A stretch of DNA of 64,000 nucleotides. Source: CALAGB01 sp963789565. Lineage in GTDB: Bacteria > Chloroflexota > Chloroflexia > Thermomicrobiales > Thermomicrobiaceae. Shown here one piece after another: positions 9,307-17,581 of the stretch. The position numbers were made by a program, and so were the translations under genes. The notes beneath the pieces are model-generated. The model was not told where the DNA came from. It made no database searches and was given only the letters and a program-made list of their open reading frames with translations. The stretch lies in assembly GCA_963789565.1 (NCBI GenBank), contig CAWBKX010000002.1:744001-808000 (forward strand), given 5' to 3'. The stretch's first letter is position 1; each line of letters starts with the position of its first letter.

Positions 9307-9522
9307 ACATGAATTTTAACACTCCGGCAAAGGCGATATTGCCTTGCAGTCAGCAAGAGTTCGAGTCCGCATACGGACGTGGCCCGGGTCGTGACTGGCG
9401 CCACGTGAAGCCACCTCTGCGTGTGAATTTACTGATGAATGGCACGTCCAAATCCGCGTACGTACATAAGCACCCGAAGTGCGATAGAATTACGTCGTTC
9501 TGGACTCGACGGAGGCATCGGC

Positions 9523-10578
9523 GTGGATTTCAGCCACATCCAGCGCGCACTCAACGAGCGAGAAGACGCGTTTCTCAGACCGGCGGCCACGCGCTCGTCG
9601 ACTGCAAGCCGCCCTGTCCCCGAACCGGAGCAGTACGTACGTACAGCCTTTCAGCGAGATCGGGACCGCGTCACGCACTCCAAAGCCTTTCGCCGTCTCA
9701 TGCACAAGACACAGGTGTTCATCTCGCCCGACGGCGATCATTTCCGCACGCGCCTGACGCACACACTCGAGGTCACGCAGATCGCGAGGACGATCGGCCG
9801 CGCGTTGCGGCTCAATGAAGACCTGATTGAGGCCATTGGGCTGGCGCACGATCTCGGTCACACGCCATTTGGGCACGCTGGTGAGCGCGCTCTATCCGCC
9901 GTCTATCCTGGATTCCGGCACAACGAGCAGAGCCTGCGCGTGGTGGATCGCATCGAGCACGATGGCCAGGGGCTTAATTTGACCGAAGAGGTGCGAGACG
10001 GCATCCTGCGCCACTCAAAGCCTGAAGGGGACATCACCGGCAGTGTAAGCGGTCAGCCGACGACGCCAGAGGCTCAGATCGTGAAGATCAGCGACGGCGT
10101 TGCTTATGTGAATCACGATCTCGACGATGCGATCCGAGCGGGAATGGTTTCGCATGATGAGATACCACACGAAATAATCGAACAACTCGGTGCACAACAT
10201 GCTGGGCGGATCAACACGCTGGTGTGCGACATCATCGCGCAGTCGGATCCGACGTTGGATGACAAAGCCTCAGGATCGCAGTTTGTCCTGATGTCAGAAG
10301 ATGTACGCCGCGCGACCGATTGCTTGCGCGATTTTCTCTTCGAACGTGTCTACACGCCTATCAACGCGGCCGAGTCGACGCATCGAGCGCAACGCATGCT
10401 GCAGTGGCTATTCGAGCACTACGCCACTACACCGTCGGAAGTTCCGCAAGAATTCTCCCGGGCGTTGGCGGCCGACGGCGTCGAACGAGTGGCCATCGAT
10501 TACGTGGCGAGTATGACCGACCGCTATGCAATCTCCAGATTTGAATCTCTCTACGTGCCGCACTTTTGGTCGGCGTAA
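9523..10578 (+). CDS. dgt: dGTPase-like HD-domain triphosphohydrolase
   Basis: A 351-aa member of the deoxyguanosinetriphosphate triphosphohydrolase-like family, which hydrolyses dNTPs to deoxynucleosides and tripolyphosphate. The HD metal site is seen as the His of THTLEVTQIARTIGRAL, HD in LAHDLGHTPFGHAGERAL and a later Asp in ISDGVAYVNHDLDDA. The RVTHSKAFRRLMHKTQVF segment is typical. I choose GTG 9523, preceded by GGAGG at 9511-9515. The further upstream in-frame start adds a non-conserved Arg-rich tail. dnaG follows 11 nt later, a common pairing. Confidence 0.9.
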   Translation: MDFSHIQRALNEREDAFLRPAATRSSTASRPVPEPEQYVRTAFQRDRDRVTHSKAFRRLMHKTQVFISPDGDHFRTRLTHTLEVTQIARTIGRALRLNEDLIEAIGLAHDLGHTPFGHAGERALSAVYPGFRHNEQSLRVVDRIEHDGQGLNLTEEVRDGILRHSKPEGDITGSVSGQPTTPEAQIVKISDGVAYVNHDLDDAIRAGMVSHDEIPHEIIEQLGAQHAGRINTLVCDIIAQSDPTLDDKASGSQFVLMSEDVRRATDCLRDFLFERVYTPINAAESTHRAQRMLQWLFEHYATTPSEVPQEFSRALAADGVERVAIDYVASMTDRYAISRFESLYVPHFWSA

Positions 10579-10589
10579 GGCAGGCAAGC

Positions 10590-12452
10590 GTGGCCACCGA
10601 CAGTGTTGATCAGGTTCGTGAACGTCTCGATATCGTCGATCTGATCGGGCAGACCGTCAATCTTCGAAAAGCCGGACGCAATTACAAAGGCATCTGCCCC
10701 TTTCACCAGGAAAAGACGCCATCATTCATCGTATTTCCGGACAGTCAGACGTTCCACTGCTTCGGGTGCGGTGCGGGCGGCGACGGGTTCAACTTCGTCA
10801 TGCAGCTTGAGCATCTCGACTTTCGCGGCGCGCTCGAGCAGCTCGCGGCACGCACCGGCGTTGAGCTCAAACCGCCTGGTCCGCCACCGGCGCCCGAAGA
10901 GATTGAGCGGCACCAACGCCTGTTCGAGATCAACGCGCGCGCCACGAACTGGTTTTCGCACGTGTTGTGGCAAACACGTTTCGGCGCCGTCGGACGTGAG
11001 GTGCTGGAGCGTCGCGGCGTCGACCGAGCCACCGCCGAGCGGTTCCAGCTTGGTTTCGCGCCCGACTCCTGGGACGCGCTGCTCAACCACTTCCGCGACC
11101 GAGGTGTGAGCGAGGCTGAGACAGTGGCGGCGGGGTTGGCCATCGAGCGTGAGGGCGGCGGATGCTACGACCGTTTCCGCGACAGACTCATCTTCCCTAT
11201 TCAGGACAAGGACGGTCGAGTTATCGGTTTTGGCGGACGAGCCATTGGCGACGTTCAGCCCAAGTATCTGAACACCCCCCAAACCCCGATCTTCGATAAG
11301 GGAGCCAATCTCTACGCATTGCATCTAGCGCAGGACTCCGTTCGACGCACCCGTGAAGTGGTAGTTGTCGAGGGTTATATGGACGCTATCGCGGCCCATC
11401 AGTTCGGTTTCGACAACGTGGTCGCCTCCATGGGTACGGCGCTGACCGCCGATCAGGTGCGCCTCGTGCGCCGGTCAGTCGATCGCATCTTGCTGGCGCT
11501 CGATTCCGACTCGGCCGGTCAGATGGCGACTCTGCGAGGCCTCGACGTGTTGCGCGAAGGCTTGGCGGAGGCGGACCGCCCGACGGCCGATGCGGCCGGA
11601 ATCGTTCGGTTCGAGCGGACGCTCAAGACCGACATCCGCATCGTCAAGCTCCCGTCCGGTAAGGATCCAGACGAACTGATCCGCAAAGACGTCGAATCGT
11701 GGCGACAGGCGGTCGGGTCTCCGGTTCCGTTCGTCGATTACTACATCGACACCGTCGTTGGATCGTTGCGTTCGATCGAACCGCGCCAGAAGAGCGAGAT
11801 GGTGCAGAAGCTTGCACCCGTGCTGCGCGAGATCGGTGACCGCATCGTCCAGGCGCATTATGTGTCGGAGGTTGCTCGGCGACTGCAGGTGAACGAGAGC
11901 TTGATTCTGGCGACGTCGCCGGAGCGTCGTTCGTTCCCAACTCGGCGACGTCAGCCGGAGGTCATGCAGCGACCGCGCAACCTGCCTTCCTCCGAAGAGA
12001 TACTCTTCGCGTTGCTGTTGCGACACCCGCTCATATTGACTCCGATCATCGCGACGATTCCGGAGCACGAGATCGTCGACGCGCGACGTGTCGAGATCTT
12101 GCGGGCCCTGAAGAGCGCCGCGCCGGAGACGGCCGAAGCCGCCCTCGAGCTATTCGAAGGACCAACACGCGAGCACGCCAACGCGCTGCTGGCGCTCATT
12201 GCCGATCGGCCCCTCTCGCAATCTGGACACGTACGACGCGAAGCGGATTTTGCGCTGAGGCGGCTGAGAAAAGATCACCACGATTATCAAATGCAGCAGC
12301 TTCTGGCGGACCTCAGCACGGCGGAGCGTGAGGACGACCAGGAGACGCTGCGCCACAACCTCGTGCTCATCGACCAGATCAAGGCGCGCTACCCAGAGTT
12401 CTACCCCGAACCGAGTCCCTACTTCCGCGACGTGCGCGACAACGCGTCCTGA
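10590..12452 (+). CDS. dnaG: DNA primase
   Basis: A replicative primase of 620 aa. The CHC2 zinc ribbon has Cys36, His39, Cys57 and Cys60 (CPFHQEK and HCFGCG). The catalytic core carries GFAPDSWDALL and the TOPRIM segment VVVVEGYMDAIAAHQFG, with a later acidic DSDSAGQMA. The C-terminal third matches a DnaB-binding-type helical region. I choose GTG 10590 because AAGG at 10577-10580 is well placed and the protein then starts two residues before the conserved VDQVRERLDIVDLIG. The in-frame TTG at 10566 would overlap dgt. Confidence 0.95.
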   Translation: MATDSVDQVRERLDIVDLIGQTVNLRKAGRNYKGICPFHQEKTPSFIVFPDSQTFHCFGCGAGGDGFNFVMQLEHLDFRGALEQLAARTGVELKPPGPPPAPEEIERHQRLFEINARATNWFSHVLWQTRFGAVGREVLERRGVDRATAERFQLGFAPDSWDALLNHFRDRGVSEAETVAAGLAIEREGGGCYDRFRDRLIFPIQDKDGRVIGFGGRAIGDVQPKYLNTPQTPIFDKGANLYALHLAQDSVRRTREVVVVEGYMDAIAAHQFGFDNVVASMGTALTADQVRLVRRSVDRILLALDSDSAGQMATLRGLDVLREGLAEADRPTADAAGIVRFERTLKTDIRIVKLPSGKDPDELIRKDVESWRQAVGSPVPFVDYYIDTVVGSLRSIEPRQKSEMVQKLAPVLREIGDRIVQAHYVSEVARRLQVNESLILATSPERRSFPTRRRQPEVMQRPRNLPSSEEILFALLLRHPLILTPIIATIPEHEIVDARRVEILRALKSAAPETAEAALELFEGPTREHANALLALIADRPLSQSGHVRREADFALRRLRKDHHDYQMQQLLADLSTAEREDDQETLRHNLVLIDQIKARYPEFYPEPSPYFRDVRDNAS

Positions 12453-12558
12453 CGCTGCAAAACGCGTTTGCGTTATGTCGTGGGGGGCTTGTCTCCTCCT
12501 GTCGTCGAGTATCTGGCCGCACGCGGGAGATCACCCGGTTCATGGACACCCGTCTTCT

Positions 12559-14004
12559 CTACAGACGGGTCACCGGATCATTGCCGCTCAGCATGCGCCG
12601 AACGGCTTCCACCACGGCATCGCCCTGGTCGGGCAGTATCGTGCGGGCGTCGATGATCAGGCGGCCACTTTCGACGTGAGGAACGAGCGATGGTTTGCCA
12701 TTGCGCAGTCGGTGAGCGGCGTCATCGAGTGAGAGTCCATGGCGCTGCAACGACTCCTCCGCAAAGACGAGCGCCCGGCTCTCCAGCGTCTCTCCCGGCA
12801 GCGAGCCGCCACCGACCGTCGAACTGCTCGACGCCACTTCGGCGCCGGAGCCTGGCAGTTGATCGAGCCATTCCCGGCAGCGTCGCTCCAACACGTCAAC
12901 TGAGCTCGAGATCATGCGCCAGATCGGAATCTCGGCCGTGAAGTCGTCGCGAAGATAGTGGCGTAGCGTCGCCGCCACACCGGCTAGCGCGGTCTTGTCG
13001 GCCCGGACCGCCCGCGCCAGTGGATGCGCCGCGATCGTACGGACCAGTTCCGCAGATCCGCTGATGATGCCAGCCTGCGGACCGCCGAGGAGCTTGTCTC
13101 CAGAGAAACAGACGACATCGACCCCCTCGGCCAGGCTCTCGCCAACAGTTGGCTCGTGGATCAGCCCGAATGGCGCCGTGTCGGCGATCGATCCGCTGCC
13201 CAGATCCTCGATAAAGTGAATTCCGCGCGCGCGGGCAAGCTCGCTCAGCTCTGCCAGCGAGGGCTGTGCCGTGAACCCGATGATGCGGAAATTACTCCAA
13301 TGCACCGCGAGCAGCGCAGCCGTTTCGTTGGTGATGGCCGCCTCGTAGTCTCGCGCATAGGTGCGGTTCGTCGTCCCAATCTCGACGAGTCGTGCTCCAC
13401 TCTGGCGCATGACGTCGGGAACACGGAATCCGCCACCGATCTCCACCGCCTGGCTTCGAGACAGGATGACTTCGCCTCCGAAGCAGAGCGCGCTCAGCGT
13501 CAGCAGCACCGCCGCTGCATTGTTGTTGACGACGAGTGTTGCTTCGGCGCCCGTCAGCAACGACATGAGACGCGTCACCTCGGCCATGCGGCCGCCGCGC
13601 CTACCTGCCTCCAACTCGATCTCCAGCGGCACGTAATGAGCGGCGGCCTCTACCATGGCCCGCGACGTCTCTTCACTCACTGGTGAGCGTCCGAGGTTGG
13701 TATGGACGATCACGCCGGTGCCGTTGATCACTTCGTGCAGCTTGGGGCGCGACAACTCATCGAGCGTCCACAGCACGTGATCAATAATGTCGTCAGGTGC
13801 GCGCCCGTCAGAACCTGACAGGATTGCTGACCGACGGCTGTCTACCACGCGTCGTACTACCGACGTGACAAGATCTTCACGCAGTCCACGGGATCGGTCG
13901 CGCACGCGCTCGTCGGCCAGGATCGCCGAGATCGACGGGATGGCACGCAACGCGTCCGCGCGGGACGTAATCGACCGGTCGTTCGGATCCAACCCTACCC
14001 TCAT
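12559..14004 (-). CDS. selA: L-seryl-tRNA(Sec) selenium transferase
   Basis: A PLP enzyme that converts seryl-tRNA(Sec) to selenocysteinyl-tRNA(Sec) using selenophosphate. The 481-aa length fits bacterial SelA. The N-terminal helical tRNA-binding domain is followed by VINGTGVIVHTNLGRSP, LTGAEATLVVNNNAAAV and the PLP-lysine motif CFSGDKLLGGPQAG with Lys304. It lies 42 nt downstream of panB on the same strand. No selB, selD or tRNA-Sec is visible in the window, so the rest of the selenocysteine machinery must lie elsewhere. SelA-like paralogues without this role exist, but the length and motifs favour true SelA. Confidence 0.9.
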   Translation of the reverse strand: MRVGLDPNDRSITSRADALRAIPSISAILADERVRDRSRGLREDLVTSVVRRVVDSRRSAILSGSDGRAPDDIIDHVLWTLDELSRPKLHEVINGTGVIVHTNLGRSPVSEETSRAMVEAAAHYVPLEIELEAGRRGGRMAEVTRLMSLLTGAEATLVVNNNAAAVLLTLSALCFGGEVILSRSQAVEIGGGFRVPDVMRQSGARLVEIGTTNRTYARDYEAAITNETAALLAVHWSNFRIIGFTAQPSLAELSELARARGIHFIEDLGSGSIADTAPFGLIHEPTVGESLAEGVDVVCFSGDKLLGGPQAGIISGSAELVRTIAAHPLARAVRADKTALAGVAATLRHYLRDDFTAEIPIWRMISSSVDVLERRCREWLDQLPGSGAEVASSSSTVGGGSLPGETLESRALVFAEESLQRHGLSLDDAAHRLRNGKPSLVPHVESGRLIIDARTILPDQGDAVVEAVRRMLSGNDPVTRL

Positions 14005-14046
14005 TCCACTGGGTTCGTCATCGCTCGACTGCTCGTCGCCGGCGCG

Positions 14047-14898
14047 CTATTCATCCGCCTCGAACATGGCCGTCAGCGCCGCCTCATCGATGCCCTTGGG
14101 CAACGAGAACGTCTGTGCCTTGGTGGGGAACTCGCCGTTGCGCACATCCGTCGCGAATCGCTCGACGCCATCTCTAACGAGCTCGCTGACGTCGACGTAG
14201 CTGTGGGCGTGTTTGGGGATCGATCCGGGAATCAGATGCAGCAGATCGCTGATGATTTGCACCTGTCCGTCGCAGTCGAGTCCGGCCCCGATACCGATGG
14301 TGGGGATACCGACTGCTTGCGTCACCAGTTTGCCCACCACCGCCGGTACACATTCCAGCACGAGGGAGTACGCGCCCGCGGCTTCCAGCGCTCTGGCGTC
14401 GTCAAGCAGTTTTTGGATTGTCTCGTTAGTCTTCGCCTGCACGCGGAATCCGCCAAGCTGATTGACCGACTGTGGGGTCAAACCGAGATGCCCCATGACG
14501 GGTATGCCGGCTTGCACAATGCGTTCGACGACGGGCCCGACCTCGGCACCCCCTTCGAGCTTGACTGACTGCGCACCACCCTCCTGGATCAATCGGCCTG
14601 CGTTGCGCACGGCTTCGTCGGCACCGACGTGGTAGGTCAGAAATGGCATGTCCGCAACGATGTGGGCTCGCTCGGTTCCCCGAACGACCGCCTTGGTGTG
14701 GTGCAAAATGTCGTCGAGAGTGACAGGAAGCGTCGTCTCATGACCCAGGACCACCATACCCAGCGAGTCGCCCACCAGCATGATCGGAATGCCGGCAGCG
14801 TCGAGGATCTTCGCGGTGGCAAAGTCGTAAACCGTGAGCATGGGAAATCGCTCGCCGCGCCGCTTGAATGCCTTGAGATCCTCGATTGAGACCCGCAT
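14047..14898 (-). CDS. panB: 3-methyl-2-oxobutanoate hydroxymethyltransferase
   Basis: The first committed enzyme of pantothenate synthesis; it adds a hydroxymethyl group from methylene-tetrahydrofolate to alpha-ketoisovalerate. The 283-aa protein has MLTVYDFATAKILDAAGIP, VGDSLGMVVLGHETT, DMPFLTYHV, KLEGG, MGHLGLTPQSVNQLGGFRVQ and IGIGAGLDCDGQVQI. The ATG at 14898 is preceded by GAGGAG at good spacing. The in-frame region upstream runs through tRNA-Pro and is not coding. It is probably the first gene of a panB-selA unit. Confidence 0.95.
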   Translation of the reverse strand: MRVSIEDLKAFKRRGERFPMLTVYDFATAKILDAAGIPIMLVGDSLGMVVLGHETTLPVTLDDILHHTKAVVRGTERAHIVADMPFLTYHVGADEAVRNAGRLIQEGGAQSVKLEGGAEVGPVVERIVQAGIPVMGHLGLTPQSVNQLGGFRVQAKTNETIQKLLDDARALEAAGAYSLVLECVPAVVGKLVTQAVGIPTIGIGAGLDCDGQVQIISDLLHLIPGSIPKHAHSYVDVSELVRDGVERFATDVRNGEFPTKAQTFSLPKGIDEAALTAMFEADE

Positions 14899-15043
14899 GG
14901 CGTTGGGCTCCTCATGATGCATCGAATCAGCCACAGTCTGACGCGCACCATCATAGCAGCGATAGGATGTATGCCTGCATTCGATCCATTTTGAAGTGGA
15001 GATTTCTCGCCGATTTTGGCAGGAAGTCACGGGTTTCGGGCAC

Positions 15044-15070
15044 ACAAAAACGGGTGGCAATGCCACCCGT
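15044..15070 (-). terminator. Intrinsic terminator after tRNA-Pro
   Basis: On the minus strand, ACGGGTGGC-ATT-GCCACCCGT forms a 9-bp stem, immediately followed by TTTTTG. It starts 7 nt after the tRNA-Pro discriminator base. Confidence 0.85.
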
Positions 15071-15074
15071 CGAA

Positions 15075-15151
<77 letters not shown>

Positions 15152-15160
15152 TTTCTCGGC

Positions 15161-15190
15161 ACTATACCATAGCTCCGCGAACGCTGACAA
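15161..15190 (-). promoter_or_regulatory. Sigma70-type promoter of tRNA-Pro
   Basis: Minus strand: -35 TTGTCA at 15190-15185, an 18-nt spacer, and -10 TATAGT at 15166-15161. The -10 lies 9 nt before the tRNA 5' end, which leaves a very short leader. Confidence 0.7.
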
Positions 15191-15284
15191 AGGCACAGAG
15201 GCAGGAAACTAGCGCTTCGCTCGCGCCGCTTGACGCATGTTAGACTTTCATTACGGGCCACAGTCCTCGGTCCGGTGCGCACCT

Positions 15285-15361
15285 GCCCGCGTAGCTCAGG
15301 GGATAGAGCCGGGGCGTCCTAAGCCCTGTGGCCGGGGGTTCGAGTCCCTCCGCGGGCACCA
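15285..15361 (+). tRNA. tRNA-Arg (anticodon CCT), CCA encoded
   Basis: Cloverleaf with acceptor GCCCGCG/CGCGGGC and discriminator A. The D arm is GCTC-AGGGGATA-GAGC, the anticodon stem GGGGC/GCCCT encloses loop GTCCTAA, giving anticodon CCT for AGG codons, and the T arm is GGGGG-TTCGAGT-CCCTC. Unlike the neighbouring tRNA-Pro, CCA is present in the DNA at 15359-15361. It lies 67 nt upstream of hpf and may be cotranscribed with it, since I see no terminator between them. Confidence 0.95.
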
Positions 15362-15428
15362 TGTGGCAACACTATTGCTGCCCAGAGACGGACGATCCGC
15401 ACGGCGCGTAACCCGGGAGGACGCAATC

Positions 15429-16013
15429 ATGGACGTTCAGATCAAGACCAAGAATATCCGCCTCACTGACTCCCTCGAAGAGTACATTCAGGGCCGCCTC
15501 CAGAAGCTCGACAAAGTCAACGAAAATGTCATCGACGCCAAGCTGGAAGTGCGTACCGAGCGCAATCGCTCGGGAGGCGAACAGTATGTAGCGCAGCTCA
15601 CCATCGCTACCAAGAACTCCATTTTGCGCTCCGAGGAGAAGAACCACGACCTGCACACCGCCATCGATCTCGCGGTCGATCGAATGGCGCGGCAGATCCG
15701 TCGCTTTCACGACAAAAAAGTCTTCTCACGTCGCCGCAAGAAGGCCGCACAGACTGAGCCAGTCGAGGTTATGCCGTTGGCGACCGACGATGCGCTCGGG
15801 GTTCCGGCGGAGGATGACGAGCTCTCGATCGAGGACCTGGTGCGCCGCAAGCGCTTCAAGATTCAGCCGATGAATGAGGACGAAGCCATCGAGCAAATGG
15901 AGCTCCTCGGACACGATTTCTTCGTCTTTTTCAACCCGGACGAAGCACAGGTCAACATCCTCTATCGACGACGTGACGGGCAATACGGGCTCATCCTGCC
16001 CGTCCTCGCTTGA
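15429..16013 (+). CDS. hpf: Ribosome hibernation promoting factor, long form
   Basis: A 194-aa protein that binds the 30S decoding region and dimerises ribosomes in resting cells. The N-terminal S30AE domain covers about residues 1-95 (IKTKNIRLTDSLEEYIQGRLQKL). An acidic linker leads to the C-terminal dimerisation domain (about 135-194: RRKRFKIQPMNEDEAIEQM, GHDFFVFFNPDEAQVNILYRR), so it is the long type. I choose the ATG at 15429 with GGGAGG at 15416-15421. The upstream in-frame reading is the tRNA-Arg gene. A strong terminator follows the stop. Confidence 0.95.
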   Translation: MDVQIKTKNIRLTDSLEEYIQGRLQKLDKVNENVIDAKLEVRTERNRSGGEQYVAQLTIATKNSILRSEEKNHDLHTAIDLAVDRMARQIRRFHDKKVFSRRRKKAAQTEPVEVMPLATDDALGVPAEDDELSIEDLVRRKRFKIQPMNEDEAIEQMELLGHDFFVFFNPDEAQVNILYRRRDGQYGLILPVLA

Positions 16014-16021
16014 ACGAAGAA

Positions 16022-16052
16022 GCGCCGGTCGGACAAATCCGACCGGCGCGTT
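16022..16052 (+). terminator. Terminator after hpf
   Basis: A perfect 12-bp stem, GCGCCGGTCGGA (16022-16033) with TCCGACCGGCGC (16038-16049), a 4-nt loop CAAA, then GTTAT. The T-run is short, so efficiency is uncertain. The palindrome can also serve the convergent DUF6069-type gene. Confidence 0.7.
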
Positions 16053-16075
16053 ATCGCAACGTTTGATCTCAACTA

Positions 16076-16534
16076 CTACTTCTCATTGGCCGGTCGCAGC
16101 GCGTTTAGCAGAACCAGGTTGCACATTAGGAACGTCACGAGATGCATAGCTATCAGCGAGATAGCCATCGCGAATGTGACTCCTTTGAGCCCGATCGGCC
16201 CCGAGAGTGATATAGCGAACATCGCAGCGGCCAGCGCCTGGAACATCCGCGCCGGATGCGCCATGATTCGCCCGATGATCATCAATGCAGTTGCCGCGAG
16301 CCCCACTGCAATTACCGACGCGATGACGACCTGTGCGAGGCTAAGTGGCGACGAACTCATCGTGGTCACATCCGGAGATACGGCCCCAGCTGCTTTCGCG
16401 ATGAAATAAATCGCTCCGTTGACGACGGCCGCTGCGGCCGCTGTAGCCGCGGTTAGCCGAACCAACCTACCTCTGTCCACCACCTCACGACCGCACATGG
16501 CTCGGTGACGTAAGACCAGATTTGTCAGTTGCAT
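16076..16534 (-). CDS. Four-helix membrane protein, DUF6069-like
   Basis: A 152-aa protein with four hydrophobic segments (about residues 28-48, 64-86, 92-112 and 120-146) and a charged N-terminus containing RGREVVDRGRLVRL-type residues. Layout and size resemble the DUF6069 family of small membrane proteins, whose function is unknown; the family call is from pattern memory. It is divergent from a TetR regulator, and an inverted repeat lies 25-46 nt before its ATG, so it is the likely target of that regulator. Confidence 0.65.
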   Translation of the reverse strand: MQLTNLVLRHRAMCGREVVDRGRLVRLTAATAAAAAVVNGAIYFIAKAAGAVSPDVTTMSSSPLSLAQVVIASVIAVGLAATALMIIGRIMAHPARMFQALAAAMFAISLSGPIGLKGVTFAMAISLIAMHLVTFLMCNLVLLNALRPANEK

Positions 16535-16558
16535 TCTCCCAGCTTTCCAGCATATCCT

Positions 16559-16614
16559 TTACAATACAACTGCATTGTAATAGCCGTCGGGAGCGGTGTC
16601 AATGCAGTCGCATT
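16559..16614. promoter_or_regulatory. Candidate TetR operator between divergent genes
   Basis: An inverted repeat TTACAAT-N8-ATTGTAA occupies 16559-16580. A second, partly related palindrome AATGC-AGTC-GCATT lies at 16601-16614. The octamer CTGCATTG (16570-16577) recurs inverted as CAATGCAG (16600-16607). Both lie between the TetR gene and the membrane-protein gene, where an autoregulating TetR repressor would bind. Binding is inferred. Confidence 0.55.
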
Positions 16615-16631
16615 AACAAGGAGTCGCACGA

Positions 16632-17231
16632 ATGCCGAAACTGGTGGACCATGAGGAACGGCGTCAGTTGATCGCCGAGGGGGTGCTGCGCGTTATGGCA
16701 TCGCGCGGCCTTGAAGCGGTCAGTCTGCGCGATGTCGCGGCCGACGCCGAAGTCTCGATGGGGATGGTGCAACACTACTTTCGCAGCAAGGACCAGATGC
16801 TACAGTTCGCCTGCGACTACCTATTGCAGCAGACGCGCGAAGAGATCAGTGCGCAGATCATTGCGCTTGGTGACGACGTGGACGCGCGCGCCAGAATGCG
16901 CATCATCATGTCGGCAATCGTTCCGCTCGATGAGCCTCGCGCCGACGCGAGCCGTGTGTGGATTGCATTCCTTGCTCGTGCGGTCGTTGAACCCGGTCTC
17001 GCCGCGTTCTTGCGAAATGCGTGGATCGGCGGTCACGCGTTTATCGCCGGCGAAATTCGCCTCGCACAGAGCGAGGGCGTGATTGCCGAGGACTTTGAGG
17101 CCGAGCTCGAAGCGATGCAAGTGCTTTCGCTCTCGGACGGACTCGTGTCCCACGTGCTTCTCGGCCACTACTCGTATGAGCAGGCTCTGGCCGCCATTGA
17201 TGGGTACCTCGATCGCCTCTTCGCAAGATAG
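16632..17231 (+). CDS. TetR/AcrR-family transcriptional regulator
   Basis: A 199-aa repressor-type protein. The N-terminal helix-turn-helix spans about residues 9-55 with the typical MASRGLEAVSLRDVAADAEVS and MVQHYFRSKDQML elements, closest in style to BetI-like members. The C-terminal all-helical half, which binds ligand and forms dimers in this family, is less conserved. The AAGGAG at 16618-16623 fits the ATG at 16632. It is divergent from the membrane-protein gene, with palindromes between them. Confidence 0.9.
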   Translation: MPKLVDHEERRQLIAEGVLRVMASRGLEAVSLRDVAADAEVSMGMVQHYFRSKDQMLQFACDYLLQQTREEISAQIIALGDDVDARARMRIIMSAIVPLDEPRADASRVWIAFLARAVVEPGLAAFLRNAWIGGHAFIAGEIRLAQSEGVIAEDFEAELEAMQVLSLSDGLVSHVLLGHYSYEQALAAIDGYLDRLFAR

Positions 17232-17581
17232 TCGCGAGCCCCTCGAGACAAGTTCAATACCAATGTCCGCCCGAGCCGAATATTCTGAGACAGTCTCACA
17301 ATCAAAATGAGTCCGTTGGCTCGACATCGGCGGTATCATTACGTTTGGAAGACTATCCAATCGAAGCGCGATACTGTGTGCGAAGGACGCAATGCCGAAC
17401 GTGGACGGCACGGTCCGTGTTTTATGTCGCTTCGGGGAATACTGATGACCGCATCGTCGTTTCACACGCTGTGCGGTTCGGTGTCTATTCTGCGATCTAC
17501 GACGTAACAACCGGTCGCAATTCCACGCATTCAGCCTGACGTGCTCAATTCCGGTCATTGACGAAGGGGCGCAATCATACT
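17232..17581. other. Intergenic region without recognised gene
   Basis: About 350 bases between the TetR gene and the glycosyltransferase gene. Short open frames exist on the plus strand but have no ribosome-binding site or recognisable protein. I see no tRNA, riboswitch or clear terminator. It presumably carries the glycosyltransferase promoter, but I could not find a convincing -35/-10 pair. Confidence 0.5.

Noticed and set aside
12548..12570. Hairpin ACCCGTC/GACGGGT between dnaG and selA
   Set aside because: It overlaps the selA stop codon, has a 9-nt loop and no T-tract, so I did not call a terminator.
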